From Flavisphingopyxis soli (lineage in GTDB: Bacteria; Pseudomonadota; Alphaproteobacteria; Sphingomonadales; Sphingomonadaceae), in the NCBI RefSeq assembly GCF_007995095.1, contig NZ_VOPY01000002.1:310001-374000 (forward strand): a stretch of DNA of 64,000 nt, written 5' to 3'. Below the pieces are notes generated by a model. The model was not told the DNA's origin and did not search any database. It saw only the letters and a list, made by a program, of their open reading frames with translations. A program made the position numbers and the translations under genes. Positions 49,375 through 57,930 of the stretch are shown here, in pieces. How positions within the stretch are numbered: position 1 is the stretch's first letter; every line of letters starts with the position of its first letter.

Positions 49375-49454
49375 GCCCCTTCGGGCGAAGGTTATTCGCC
49401 AATTTAAATCCAGCTTGTCGGCGCGTCCCATCCCTCGCCGGGACGGGCCGACCA

Positions 49455-49487
49455 GGCCCGTCGCCTTATGGGGCGGCGGGCCTTTAT
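49455..49487 (+). terminator. Rho-independent terminator after recA
   Basis: GGCCCGTCGCC (49455-49465) pairs with GGCGGCGGGCC (49472-49482) with one mismatch, followed by TTTATT. An overlapping alternative hairpin (GACGGGCC at 49442 with GGCCCGTC at 49455) shares the left arm. Confidence 0.75.
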
Positions 49488-49539
49488 TGTGCGTGGCGCA
49501 CAGGGCGGCTAGGCTTGGCAATTCCGCCGGGAGCCATCC

Positions 49540-50166
49540 ATGACCATCGTCGTCCACCATCTCAACAATTCGCGCTCGCAGCGTATCTTGTGGCTGCTCG
49601 AGGAGCTTGGCCTCGATTACGAGATCGTGCGTTACCAGCGCGACGCCAAAACGATGTTCGCGCCACCCGAATTGCGGCGGATCCACCCGCTCGGCAAGTC
49701 GCCGGTGATCGAACATGACGGGCGCACGCTGATCGAAACCGGCGCGATCGCCGAATATCTTGTCGATCTCGCCGACGGTCAGCTCGGTGCGCCGGCGAGC
49801 CGCGACGAGGTCATCCGCTATCGCCAGTTTCTCCATTATGCCGAGGGCTCGCTCATGCCACCGCTGTTGCTCAAGCTGGTGCTGGCGCGGCTTCCGCTGA
49901 TCGGCAAGGTCGCGACCGACCGCGTCCAGCCGATGATCGATACCCATCTCGACTGGCTCGAAAGCGAACTGACCGAGCGCGACTGGTTCGCGGGCGATAG
50001 CTTCACCGCCGCCGATGTCATGATGAGCTTTCCGCTCGAGGCGGCGCAGGGCCGCGCCGGGCTGGGGTCATCGCGACCACATTTGATCGACTGGCTCGCG
50101 CGCATCCACGCCCGTCCGGCGTACCAGGCGGCACTCGCTGCAGGAGGACCTTATGACTATGCCTAG
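49540..50166 (+). CDS. Glutathione S-transferase
   Basis: 208 residues. The N-terminal thioredoxin-like domain has VVHHLNNSRSQRILWLLEEL, with NSRSQR in place of a typical catalytic region and a serine that could activate glutathione, and HPLGKSPVIEHDGRTLIETGAI with the cis-proline (SPV) and the glutathione-binding ET. The C-terminal helical domain ends WLARIHARPAYQAAL. Substrate unknown. It overlaps the following M24 peptidase gene by 14 bases, so the two are probably cotranscribed. Confidence 0.92.
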   Translation: MTIVVHHLNNSRSQRILWLLEELGLDYEIVRYQRDAKTMFAPPELRRIHPLGKSPVIEHDGRTLIETGAIAEYLVDLADGQLGAPASRDEVIRYRQFLHYAEGSLMPPLLLKLVLARLPLIGKVATDRVQPMIDTHLDWLESELTERDWFAGDSFTAADVMMSFPLEAAQGRAGLGSSRPHLIDWLARIHARPAYQAALAAGGPYDYA

Positions 50167-51433
50167 GCTCACACTCGACCGCCGTCGTCTGCTCGGTGGT
50201 GCCGCGATGGCGTCTGCGGGCCTCGCTCTCGGCGCTCCGAACCTGCTGCGCGCTGCCGAGATCGATACATCGGATCTCGCGCCGATCACCGGCAACGTCG
50301 CGCCAATCGGTCGCGATGAGCGTGCCGCGCGCATTGCCCGGGCGCGGGCGTTGATGGTGGCCAACAATATCGACGCGATCGTTGTCGAACCGGGTGCGAG
50401 CCTCGTCTATTTTACCGGCATCCGCTGGTGGCGCAGCGAACGACTGACTGCTGTGGTCATTCCCGCGTCCGGCGATCCGGTCATCGTCACGCCGTTTTTC
50501 GAACGGCCCTCGGTCGCCGAATCGCTCGGCATTGCCGCCGATATCCGCACCTGGAACGAGGACGAGAGTCCGACCAGGCTGGTCGGTGATATCCTGACCG
50601 AACAGGGTTTGGCCAAGGGGCGGATCGGGATCGAGGAAACGGTGCGGTTCTTCGCCGCCGACGGGCTCGCGCATGCCTTGCCTCACGCTTCGCTCGTAGC
50701 GGCCGCGCCCGTTGTGCGCGGGGTGCGGATGCGCAAGACTGCGGCCGAGATTGCGCTGATGCAGGCGGCGACCGATGTCACGATTGCCGCCTATCGCTGG
50801 ACCGCGCCGCGCATCGCCGAAGGGATGAGCAACCACGATATTTCGGCCATGATGGACGCGGCGACGCGGGCGCTTGGCGGATCGCCAGAATTCTCCCTGA
50901 TCCTTCTTGGAGAAGCGTCGGCCTATCCGCACGGGTCGGGCCAGCCGCAGGTCGTCCGCAACGGCGAGATCGTGCTGATGGACTGCGGCTGCACCGTCGA
51001 GGACTATCAGTCCGACGTGTCGCGCACCTTCGTCTTCGGCGGCGATCCGAATGCCCAGCAGCGCAAGGTCTGGAACGAGGTCGCACGCGGCCAACAGGTA
51101 GCGCGTGCGGCGGCGAAGCTCGGCGCGCCGGCCGGCAGCGTCGACGATGCGGTGCGCGGCTATTACGAATCGCTCGGTTACGGCCCGCGCTACGCGCTGC
51201 CCGGCCTGTCGCACCGCACCGGTCATGGCATCGGCATGGAGGGGCATGAGCCGGTCAATCTGGTCCACGGCGAGACGACCCCGCTCGATGTCGGAATGTG
51301 CTTTTCGAACGAACCGGGTCTCTATTTCCCCGGCAAGTTCGGGGTCCGGCTCGAAGACTGTTTCCATATGACCGAGACGGGGCCGCAATGGTTTTCGACG
51401 CCGCCCAAGGATATCCTGGCACCCTTCGCCTGA
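50153..51433 (+). CDS. M24-family Xaa-Pro peptidase with Tat-like signal
   Basis: 426 residues from ATG 50153, with GGAGG at a good distance; ATG 50159 is an alternative. The N-terminus (TLDRRRLLGGAAMASAGLAL) is a twin-arginine-type signal, so export in folded form is likely. The creatinase-like N-domain is followed by the pita-bread catalytic domain with metal ligands in VLMDCGCTVEDYQSDVSRTF, GLSHRTGHGIGMEGHEPV and FSNEPGLYFPGKFGVRLEDC. It should cleave before proline or act as a dipeptidase in the periplasm. Confidence 0.9.
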   Translation: MTMPRLTLDRRRLLGGAAMASAGLALGAPNLLRAAEIDTSDLAPITGNVAPIGRDERAARIARARALMVANNIDAIVVEPGASLVYFTGIRWWRSERLTAVVIPASGDPVIVTPFFERPSVAESLGIAADIRTWNEDESPTRLVGDILTEQGLAKGRIGIEETVRFFAADGLAHALPHASLVAAAPVVRGVRMRKTAAEIALMQAATDVTIAAYRWTAPRIAEGMSNHDISAMMDAATRALGGSPEFSLILLGEASAYPHGSGQPQVVRNGEIVLMDCGCTVEDYQSDVSRTFVFGGDPNAQQRKVWNEVARGQQVARAAAKLGAPAGSVDDAVRGYYESLGYGPRYALPGLSHRTGHGIGMEGHEPVNLVHGETTPLDVGMCFSNEPGLYFPGKFGVRLEDCFHMTETGPQWFSTPPKDILAPFA

Positions 51434-51496
51434 TTGCGGATTGCGCCGTGTAAGCAATCGCTTGCCGCAGTCTTTGCGCGCGCCTAAATCCCGACG

Positions 51497-52402
51497 ATGA
51501 ACGCTCCGCTGCCTGTCATCGTCAATGCCAGCGGCGGCACTGCGTCGTCGCTCGGCGACGAACTGCGGCCCAGGATCGAGGCGGCGTTCGCCGCTGCCGG
51601 GCAGGCGATCGACCTTCACCTCGTCAAGGGCGAGGATCTGCTCGACACGGTGTGCAGATATGCCGACGCGCCAATGGTCGCGGTCGGTGGCGGCGACGGC
51701 AGTCTGGGCGGCGCGGCGGGTATTCTTGCCAGCGCGGGCTGCACGATGGCGATCCTGCCGCTCGGTACGCGCAACCACCTCGCCAAGCAGCTTGGCATGC
51801 CAGAGGAACTGGCCGACGTCGCCAAACTGATCGCGACCGGCAACACCGTGCGGATCGACATCGCGCATGTTGGCGAGCGCACCTTCGTCAACAACGCGTC
51901 GATCGGTACCTATCCGCAGCTTGTCCGGACACGCGACCACAGCGACCTGCCCAAATGGCTGGCGACGATCCCGGCCGCTTGGTTCGTCCTGCGGCGGCAC
52001 GATCATCAGGCGTTGACCCTCACCTGGCAGGACGAGCGCCGCGATATCGTCACGCCGATGCTGTTCATCGGCAACAACCGCTACGAACTCGACGGCGAGC
52101 ATATCGGCGAGCGGACCTGCATGACCGATGGCGTCCTTTCGCTTTACGCGGTCGCGCGGCGAGGACGGATCGCGCTGATCGCCTTTGCTATCCGCGCTTT
52201 GTTCGGCCGAGCCGATGCGCAGCGCGATTTCGATGCGCTGGTCGATGTGCCTGCGCTGACCGTGTCGGGCCGCAGCGGCAGCGTCGATGTCGCGCTAGAC
52301 GGCGAGGTCGAACGGATGAAACTGCCGCTCGAATTCACGATTGCGCTCCGCGGCCTGTCGGTCGTCGCCGCGCCAGGGGAGGCCGACAGCCCGCCGGACT
52401 GA
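51497..52402 (+). CDS. Diacylglycerol kinase-like lipid kinase
   Basis: 301 residues. The start PVIVNASGGTAS and AVGGGDGSLGGAAGILA correspond to the lipid-kinase nucleotide site (normally GGDGT). LPLGTRNHLAKQLGM stands where most members have PLGTGNDFAR. The C-terminal beta-rich domain is present. The substrate (diacylglycerol, sphingoid base or another lipid) cannot be read. In a sphingolipid-making bacterium, a long-chain base kinase is possible, but this is conjecture. Confidence 0.82.
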   Translation: MNAPLPVIVNASGGTASSLGDELRPRIEAAFAAAGQAIDLHLVKGEDLLDTVCRYADAPMVAVGGGDGSLGGAAGILASAGCTMAILPLGTRNHLAKQLGMPEELADVAKLIATGNTVRIDIAHVGERTFVNNASIGTYPQLVRTRDHSDLPKWLATIPAAWFVLRRHDHQALTLTWQDERRDIVTPMLFIGNNRYELDGEHIGERTCMTDGVLSLYAVARRGRIALIAFAIRALFGRADAQRDFDALVDVPALTVSGRSGSVDVALDGEVERMKLPLEFTIALRGLSVVAAPGEADSPPD

Positions 52403-52473
52403 ACGAGCCTGTCGCGGATAAAATGCGGCAATGCCCGCTTGCCGCACCGCAACACGGCCATTAAGTCGCGGGG

Positions 52474-55128
52474 ATGACCTCGACCAACGACATTCGCCGC
52501 GCCTTCCTCGATTACTTTGCCGGGACCGGACACACGCGCGTGCCTTCGGCGCCGCTGGTGCCGTATAACGACCCCAGCCTGATGTTCGTCAACGCGGGCA
52601 TGGTGCCGTTCAAGAACGTTTTTACCGGGCTGGAAACGCGCGATTACACGACGGCGACGTCGAGCCAGAAATGCGTCCGCGCAGGCGGCAAGCACAACGA
52701 CCTCGACAATGTCGGCTATACCGCGCGCCACCATACGTTTTTCGAGATGCTCGGCAATTTCAGCTTCGGCGACTATTTCAAGGAAGCGGCGATCAGCCAT
52801 GCGTGGACGCTGCTGACCAAGGAATGGGGGATCGATCCCGACCGGCTGACCGCGACGGTCTATCACACCGACAACGAAGCGTTCGAGCTGTGGAAGAAGA
52901 TCGCGGGCCTGCCCGAAGAGCGCATCATCCGGATTGCGACCAGCGACAATTTCTGGGCGATGGGCGACAACGGCCCGTGCGGGCCGTGCAGCGAAATCTT
53001 TTACGACCACGGCGACCACATCCCGGGCGGGCCACCGGGATCGCCCGACGAGGACGGCGACCGCTTTGTCGAGATCTGGAACCTGGTCTTCATGCAGAAC
53101 GTGCAGGAAGCGGGCGTCGTTATCGGCGACCTGCCGCGTCCGAGCATCGACACCGGCATGGGGCTCGAGCGCATCGCCGCGGTGCTGCAGGGCAAGCATG
53201 ACAATTACGATATCGACCTGTTCAAGGCGCTGATCGCCGAGAGCGGCGACCTCACCCACACCTCCACCGACGGCGAGCACAGGGCGTCGCACCGGATCAT
53301 TGCTGATCACCTGCGTTCGACGAGCTTCCTGATCGCCGATGGCGTGCTGCCGGCCAACGAGGGCCGCGGGTACGTCCTGCGCCGGATCATGCGCCGGGCG
53401 ATGCGTCATGCGCATATCCTTGGCGCCAAGGACCCGCTGATGCATCGGCTCGTCCCCAGCCTGGTCGCCGAGATGGGCGGCGCGTTCCCCGAGCTCGTCC
53501 GCGCGCAGCCGCTGATCGTCGAGACGCTTGAGCGAGAGGAAACGCGGTTCCGCCAGACGCTCGACAAGGGCTTGAAGCTGCTCGACGAGGCAACCGCGGC
53601 GCTCGGCAAGGGCGACACGCTCGCCGGCGCAACCGCGTTCAAACTCTACGACACGTTCGGATTTCCCTACGACCTGACCGAGGATGCGCTGCGGGCGCAG
53701 GGTATCGCGGTCGATCGCGCCGGCTTCGATGACGCGATGGCGCAGCAGAAGGCCGCTGCGCGCGCGGCGTGGAAGGGATCGGGCGATACCGCTTCGGACG
53801 ATATCTGGTACGACATCGCCGACACACAAGGTTCGACCGAGTTCACCGGCTATGCCGCGACGACGGGCGAGGGCGAGGTCGTCGCGCTGGTCCGCGACGG
53901 CGCGCGCGTTGAGAGCGCTGCGGCCGGCGAGAGCGTGATGATCGTCACCAACCAGACGTCGTTCTATGGCGAGAGCGGCGGGCAGGCGGGCGACAGCGGC
54001 GTCGTGTCGAACACCGGTGGTCTCAAGGCGAGCGTCACCGACACCGGCAAGCCGCTGGGCAAGCTGCACGCACATCATGCGACGATCGAAGCGGGCACGA
54101 TCAAGGTCGGCGATGTCGTCCGGCTCGACGTCGATGCTGCGCGCCGGAATCGCGTCCGCGCCAATCACAGCGCGACGCACCTGCTCCACGCGGCGCTGCG
54201 CCGCCAGCTGGGCGAGCATGTCACGCAAAAGGGCAGCCTGGTCGCCGACGACCGGCTGCGTTTCGATTTTGCCCATCCCAAGGCGCTGAGCGCCGAGGAG
54301 ATCGCCAGCGTCGAGGCCGAGGTCAATCGCCACATCCGCGAGAACGACGCGGTGACGACGCGGCTGATGACGCCCGACGACGCGATCGAAGCGGGCGCGA
54401 TGGCGCTGTTCGGCGAGAAATACGGCGATGAAGTTCGCGTGCTGAGCATGGGGCGCGACAGCGATGCGTCGTGGTCGGTCGAGCTGTGCGGCGGGACGCA
54501 CGTTGATGCGCTCGGCGATATCGCCTTGTTCAAGATCACCTCCGAAAGCGCGGTGAGTTCGGGCGTGCGGCGCATCGAGGCGCTGACCGGCGAGGCGGCG
54601 CGCCTGTATCTGACGAGCCGCGAAGAGGCGCTCAAAGCCGCCGCGGCGAGCCTCAAGACCGCGCCCGAAGATGTGCCCGCGCGCGTTGCGGCGATGGCCG
54701 AGCAGCTCAAGAAGATTGAGCGAGAGCTGGCCGAAGCTAAAAAGACGCTGGCTCTGGGCGGCGGGGCAGGGAGCGGCCAGGCCGACGAGGCGCCTGCGCC
54801 AGAGATGATCGGCGACGTCGCGTTCCTTGGCCGCGTTGTCGACGGCCTCGACCCCAAGGGGCTTCGCGGCGCGATCGACGACATGAAAACGCAGCTCAAA
54901 TCGGGTGTCGCGGCACTGGTCGCGGTCAACGACGGTCGCGCGAGCGTCGCGGTCGGCGTCACCGACGACCTCACCGCGCGCATCAGCGCGGTCGACCTGG
55001 TCAAGGCCGCGGTCGCCGCGCTCGGCGGCCAGGGCGGCGGTGGCCGCCCCGACATGGCGCAGGGCGGTGGGCCCGATGGCGGCGAAGCCGATGCGGCAAT
55101 TCAGGCCATTAAAGCCGGTTTGACCTAA
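52474..55128 (+). CDS. alaS: Alanyl-tRNA synthetase
   Basis: 884 residues, full length. The aminoacylation core has [20 protein letters not shown] and [19 protein letters not shown], the editing domain has [14 protein letters not shown] with the zinc-binding HxxxH and [17 protein letters not shown], and the C-Ala region ends with a Gly-rich (GGQGGGGRP) tail. It attaches alanine to tRNA-Ala and clears misacylated Ser/Gly. The stop overlaps the convergent higA stop by three bases. Confidence 0.97.
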   Translation: MTSTNDIRRAFLDYFAGTGHTRVPSAPLVPYNDPSLMFVNAGMVPFKNVFTGLETRDYTTATSSQKCVRAGGKHNDLDNVGYTARHHTFFEMLGNFSFGDYFKEAAISHAWTLLTKEWGIDPDRLTATVYHTDNEAFELWKKIAGLPEERIIRIATSDNFWAMGDNGPCGPCSEIFYDHGDHIPGGPPGSPDEDGDRFVEIWNLVFMQNVQEAGVVIGDLPRPSIDTGMGLERIAAVLQGKHDNYDIDLFKALIAESGDLTHTSTDGEHRASHRIIADHLRSTSFLIADGVLPANEGRGYVLRRIMRRAMRHAHILGAKDPLMHRLVPSLVAEMGGAFPELVRAQPLIVETLEREETRFRQTLDKGLKLLDEATAALGKGDTLAGATAFKLYDTFGFPYDLTEDALRAQGIAVDRAGFDDAMAQQKAAARAAWKGSGDTASDDIWYDIADTQGSTEFTGYAATTGEGEVVALVRDGARVESAAAGESVMIVTNQTSFYGESGGQAGDSGVVSNTGGLKASVTDTGKPLGKLHAHHATIEAGTIKVGDVVRLDVDAARRNRVRANHSATHLLHAALRRQLGEHVTQKGSLVADDRLRFDFAHPKALSAEEIASVEAEVNRHIRENDAVTTRLMTPDDAIEAGAMALFGEKYGDEVRVLSMGRDSDASWSVELCGGTHVDALGDIALFKITSESAVSSGVRRIEALTGEAARLYLTSREEALKAAAASLKTAPEDVPARVAAMAEQLKKIERELAEAKKTLALGGGAGSGQADEAPAPEMIGDVAFLGRVVDGLDPKGLRGAIDDMKTQLKSGVAALVAVNDGRASVAVGVTDDLTARISAVDLVKAAVAALGGQGGGGRPDMAQGGGPDGGEADAAIQAIKAGLT

Positions 55129-55427
55129 GCCGCCATCGCCACGCGTTCTATCTTGAGCGATCGTGCCTTGGTGCGCGCCTCGGCGATATCATGCGACGAC
55201 TGCATCCGTAATAGCGTGTCGGCACGAAGGCCGAACGCCTGCTCGAACCGGATCGCCATCTCGGCCGACAGGCTCGCACGGGCATTGAGCAGCGCGCTCA
55301 ACGCGGCGCGAGAAATGCCTAGCCTACCGGCAAGATCGGTCACGCTCAGGCCGCTGGGGCCGACGACTTCATCCTTAAGCCAAGCGCCCGGATGGATTGC
55401 AAAGTCCTTATGCAGGGTGATGGCCAT
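55125..55427 (-). CDS. higA: HigA-type antitoxin, helix-turn-helix
   Basis: 100 residues. The HTH is [20 protein letters not shown] (about residues 27-46), in the higA-type arrangement [20 protein letters not shown] at the N-terminus and [21 protein letters not shown] after the helix. HigA binds and inhibits HigB and represses the operon. Its start overlaps the last base of the toxin gene, the toxin-first order typical of hig modules. It lies convergent to alaS, with a 3-base overlap. Confidence 0.92.
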   Translation of the reverse strand: MAITLHKDFAIHPGAWLKDEVVGPSGLSVTDLAGRLGISRAALSALLNARASLSAEMAIRFEQAFGLRADTLLRMQSSHDIAEARTKARSLKIERVAMAA

Positions 55428-55714
55428 TAGTGATAATCCTCCAGGTCGATGTCCTCGATCGCATTCGCGTCGTTAATCCGAAACGTCATGCGCCAGTTTT
55501 TCGTCACGATTAACGACCAGACGTGCTTTCGGTCGCCAGTCAGTAAATGCGCGCCGAAATTTGGCGGTATTCGCAACTCGTCGGCTTCGCCGATTGCAGC
55601 AAGATAGGCGATGATGTTGCGCAACCTTCCAATGGCATTGGCCGGGAGGCCCTTCGTCTTTCCGCTCTCGGCAAAATTGCGGAGAGCTTTGTGGCGAATG
55701 CTTTCGATCTCCAT
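55427..55714 (-). CDS. higB: HigB-type toxin (RelE/ParE superfamily)
   Basis: 95 residues, the normal size. Signatures: FAESGKTKGLPANAIGRLRN, an LIPPNFGAHLL-like segment (LRIPPNFGAHLLTGDRK), VWSLIVTKNWRMTFRINDAN and the C-terminal IEDIDLEDYH. HigB proteins cut mRNA on the ribosome. A 17-spaced promoter ends only 5 bases before the start codon, and no Shine-Dalgarno is visible, so translation from a leaderless mRNA is possible. Confidence 0.92.
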   Translation of the reverse strand: MEIESIRHKALRNFAESGKTKGLPANAIGRLRNIIAYLAAIGEADELRIPPNFGAHLLTGDRKHVWSLIVTKNWRMTFRINDANAIEDIDLEDYH

Positions 55715-55719
55715 AGTGT

Positions 55720-55748
55720 TTTTTAGTCAATTATGTGTAATGTGTCAA
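55720..55748 (-). promoter_or_regulatory. Promoter of higBA
   Basis: On the reverse strand a perfect TTGACA (55748-55743) and TAAAAA (55725-55720) are 17 bases apart. The predicted start falls about at the A of the higB ATG (55714). Confidence 0.6.
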
Positions 55749-55762
55749 GTGACGCTTTACAC
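55735..55762. promoter_or_regulatory. Putative HigA operator
   Basis: A 28-base dyad: GTGTAA (55735-55740) and TTACAC (55757-55762) are perfect inverted repeats and the inner bases (TGTCA / TGACG) continue the symmetry, 11 of 14 positions matching. It covers the -35 of the higBA promoter, as expected for autoregulation by HigA. Confidence 0.6.
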
Positions 55763-55768
55763 TCGAAA

Positions 55769-56179
55769 TCACTCCACCCCCTTGATCTTCCCCCATTGCC
55801 GCGCGACGGTGTAGCCGAGATAGCCGGTGCCAAAGAGCGCGTAGAGCGGCTCGGGGATGCCGGCGAGATAGGCGTTCATGCCGTGGGCGATCGCCATGGC
55901 GGTGTCGGGCTGGACCGCGGCGATCAGGCCCATCGGGATCGCCCAGAGCAGCAGCGCGTACATGACATAGAGGAAACTGGGCCGCGCGCGGCTGGTCCAC
56001 GGGTCGGCGCTGTTCGCCTCGGCGACGATCGCCTGCATGCGGACGCTGACCGCTTCGAGCTCCTGCGAGCCTTCGAGCTTGATCAGTTCGAGCTTGGCGC
56101 GGTCGCGCGCTTGCGGGTCGGGGATGATCTTGTCGATCAGTTGCGCGACGGGGCCGATCAGCCCTTCGATAATTCCCAT
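55769..56179 (-). CDS. Holin of the 3TM gene-transfer-agent family
   Basis: 136 residues. A leading amphipathic region is followed by DPWTSRARPSFLYVMYALLL, then membrane helices (residues 65-90 and 105-125) and GTGYLGYTVARQWGKIKGVE, characteristic of the GTA_holin_3TM family found beside lysozymes in alphaproteobacterial gene transfer agents and phages. AAGGAACAAAA precedes the ATG. It is encoded 68 bases after the endolysin on the same strand, the expected lysis-pair order. No phage structural genes are nearby. Confidence 0.88.
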   Translation of the reverse strand: MGIIEGLIGPVAQLIDKIIPDPQARDRAKLELIKLEGSQELEAVSVRMQAIVAEANSADPWTSRARPSFLYVMYALLLWAIPMGLIAAVQPDTAMAIAHGMNAYLAGIPEPLYALFGTGYLGYTVARQWGKIKGVE

Positions 56180-56247
56180 TTTTGTTCCTTTCGAGCTTAC
56201 AAGTTCACGGGTTCACACCGTCCAGGGACAGGTTCACGGGTGTGACC

Positions 56248-56787
56248 CTAGCCGATCCGGTTCGCCAGCCAGCCGTAGAGGAAGGCCTCGTTGGCGGGGC
56301 GGCGTTCGGCCAGATCGATGTAGCGCGCGCCCTGGAGCGCCTCGATGGCCTTGAGCAGGACGGTCTCGCCGCCTGCGCCGCGCACGGCCAGAAAGGCGTC
56401 GAGAGCGGCAAGGGTGCGGGGGCCGACGACGCGATCGACCGCGAGGTCGCCGTAATCGCGGCCATTGCGGTTGAGCGCATTAAGCGCCCGCTGGAGAAAG
56501 CCGCTGGCAACCCCGACACCCATGTTGACCGCGGTATCGAACAGTTCTGCGGCGATCCGGGGAGCGCGCGCTGCGACCTTTTCATAATTCGGTCGCAGCC
56601 AGTAGAGGCGGCGATAGATCGCGATCGCCTCGGCGCGGGGAAGACTGCGCATGGCGCCGGCATAGCCATGGCGGCGCGCGACCGCCTCGGTAATGCCGTA
56701 GCGCGTCGCGCCGCCGGCATCGTTCGGGTTGTGGACGAAGCCGCCCTCGCGATCGATCAGCTCTTCTACCAGTGTCTCGAAATCCAT
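56248..56787 (-). CDS. GH108-family endolysin with PG_binding_3 domain
   Basis: 179 residues. The catalytic glutamate is Glu14 in DREGGFVHNPNDAGGATRYG, the GH108 hallmark, followed by YGITEAVARRHGYAGAMRSL. From about residue 70, FDTAVNMGVGVASGFLQRAL and VDRVVGPRTLAALDA form the peptidoglycan-binding domain. It cleaves cell-wall glycan strands for phage or GTA release. GGGAG precedes the ATG. Together with the holin gene it makes a lysis module without visible structural genes; the CckA-CtrA system controls GTA expression in relatives, but no link is shown here. Confidence 0.9.
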   Translation of the reverse strand: MDFETLVEELIDREGGFVHNPNDAGGATRYGITEAVARRHGYAGAMRSLPRAEAIAIYRRLYWLRPNYEKVAARAPRIAAELFDTAVNMGVGVASGFLQRALNALNRNGRDYGDLAVDRVVGPRTLAALDAFLAVRGAGGETVLLKAIEALQGARYIDLAERRPANEAFLYGWLANRIG

Positions 56788-56898
56788 AATTCACTCCCGA
56801 TGAGACGGGAACATAACCAGAACGATAATGTGTAGGAAAGCGGTTTTTCTCGTCCAATGGCGAGCCTGCGCGGTGCGAGACGCCTGCGCGCGCTGGTG

Positions 56899-56964
56899 CT
56901 TCGACAGGCTCAGCATGAGCGGGTGAGAGGGGCGGCCGCGGAGACGGCCTGCGGCGTGTCGAAG
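56899..56964. repeat. Inverted-repeat element upstream of tRNA-Pro
   Basis: CTTCGACA (56899-56906) and TGTCGAAG (56957-56964) are perfect inverted repeats around a GC-rich centre; the left side continues as GGCTCAGCATGAGCGG, a typical tail of sphingomonad intergenic palindromes. Confidence 0.6.
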
Positions 56965-56995
56965 TGGTTTTTGCCGCCAACCTGTCTTGCCGGAC

Positions 56996-57024
56996 TTGCC
57001 TTGCCGTCATCATGTGCCTAAAGG
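56996..57024 (+). promoter_or_regulatory. Possible promoter of tRNA-Pro
   Basis: TTGCCT (56996-57001) and TAAAGG (57019-57024) are 17 bases apart, 12 bases before the mature tRNA. The -10 match is poor. Confidence 0.3.
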
Positions 57025-57036
57025 CGCGCACTCGGT

Positions 57037-57113
57037 CGGGACGTAGCGCAGCCTGGTAGCGCATCACACTGGGGGTGTGGGGGTCGGAGGTTCGAATCCT
57101 CTCGTCCCGACCA
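57037..57113 (+). tRNA. tRNA-Pro (anticodon GGG)
   Basis: A 77-base cloverleaf. The acceptor arms CGGGACG and CGTCCCG pair perfectly, with A73 and encoded CCA (57111-57113). The D-arm is GCGCAGCCTGGTAGCGC. The anticodon stem TCACA/TGTGG surrounds the loop CTGGGGG with anticodon GGG, reading CCC and CCU codons. The T-arm is GGAGG-TTCGAAT-CCTCT. The next bases are the tandem-hairpin array. Confidence 0.95.
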
Positions 57114-57225
57114 GTTTACAAAGCCCGTCCGGGGGACGGGCTTTGTAAACTCCCGACGTGCACAGGCACGCAGGGGTGGCCGTCCGGGGGACGGTCTTTC
57201 TAAACTCCCAAGGCGGCCTGCCGCC
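57114..57225 (+). repeat. Four consecutive hairpins in two related 55-base units, directly after tRNA-Pro
   Basis: Hairpin A1 is a perfect 17-bp stem with a GGG loop (57114-57150). Hairpin B1 is CGTGC-ACAG-GCACG (57157-57170). Hairpin A2 is an 8-bp stem with the same GGG loop (57178-57196). Hairpin B2 is GGCGGC-CT-GCCGCC (57212-57225). The 30 bases 57125-57154 recur at 57180-57209 with 2 differences, so A1/B1 and A2/B2 are copies of a 55-base unit. No T-run makes a simple terminator doubtful, but it could end the tRNA transcript or be a structured RNA. Confidence 0.75.
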
Positions 57226-57539
57226 GAGGGTATGCGTTCTGGCGCGACCCTCCAGCAAACCCATCTTCCGCTTCGGCTATCTGGCTCCAGCTCGACAGAG
57301 TTCGATCGCGATCGTCGGGTGATGTACGAGTCTCGGGATGGGCCGCCGCCTGTGCCGGGACGACAGAGTAGCGGCGTTTGAAGTAAAGTCGGGCCTCGAC
57401 CGCGCGGCGCTATTGAAGTTGCCCGTGCCCCAACCATCTGCTAACCGCGCGTCACATTCGAGGATCGTCGCCCGGCCGGGCTTTTGCGCGGTGTGCTGGC
57501 GCGGTCCAGACCCCAATTTGGCACAAAGCGAACCGATTT
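57226..57539. other. Intergenic stretch with no gene seen
   Basis: About 310 bases between the hairpin array and yajC. I see no supported reading frame, no RNA gene and no clear promoter. A GC palindrome GCCCGGCCGGGC (57470-57481) followed by TTTT could terminate a transcript from the left, 55 bases before yajC. Confidence 0.5.
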
Positions 57540-57893
57540 ATGGACCTCATGACCTTTCTCATTCCCGCCGCGCATGCGCAGGACGCCGCCGGCGCAGCAT
57601 CGGGCGGCGCAGGCGGCTTCATCATGAGCATCCTGCCGTTGCTGCTGATCTTCGTCGTGTTCTGGTTCCTCCTGATCCGTCCGCAGCAGAAGCGGATGAA
57701 GGAACACGCCGCCAAGGTCGGTGCAGCGCAGCGCGGCGACACCGTCGTCACCGGCGGCGGGGTTGTCGGCAAGATCACCAAGGTCGAGGACGAATACGCC
57801 CATATCGAGATCTCCAAGGGCGTGACGATCAAGGTCGTCAAGGCGACGCTGAGCGACGTCGTTTCGCCGATCTCCAAGCCCGCCAACGACTGA
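57540..57893 (+). CDS. yajC: Preprotein translocase subunit YajC
   Basis: 117 residues. One transmembrane helix (about 31-47, ILPLLLIFVVFWFLLI) followed by RPQQKRMKEHAAKVGA and RGDTVVTGGGVVGKITKVED, the family signature. YajC is associated with the SecDF complex that helps SecYEG export. No clear Shine-Dalgarno is seen before the ATG. It is followed 37 bases later by secD and then secF. Confidence 0.95.
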   Translation: MDLMTFLIPAAHAQDAAGAASGGAGGFIMSILPLLLIFVVFWFLLIRPQQKRMKEHAAKVGAAQRGDTVVTGGGVVGKITKVEDEYAHIEISKGVTIKVVKATLSDVVSPISKPAND

Positions 57894-57930
57894 CGCCGCC
57901 CCTTCGGGGCCATCTTTCAGGACCAGATTT

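Noticed and set aside
48235-49947. Reverse-strand frame over recA
   Set aside because: A shadow of recA.
55125-57113. Prophage integrated at tRNA-Pro
   Set aside because: Only lysis genes are present, they lie on the 5' side of the tRNA, no integrase is visible, and no duplicate of the tRNA 3' end is seen nearby.
57018-57437. Reverse-strand open frame across tRNA-Pro
   Set aside because: Its product contains [16 protein letters not shown], the well-known artefact from reading the antisense strand of tRNA-Pro, and the frame crosses a perfect tRNA.
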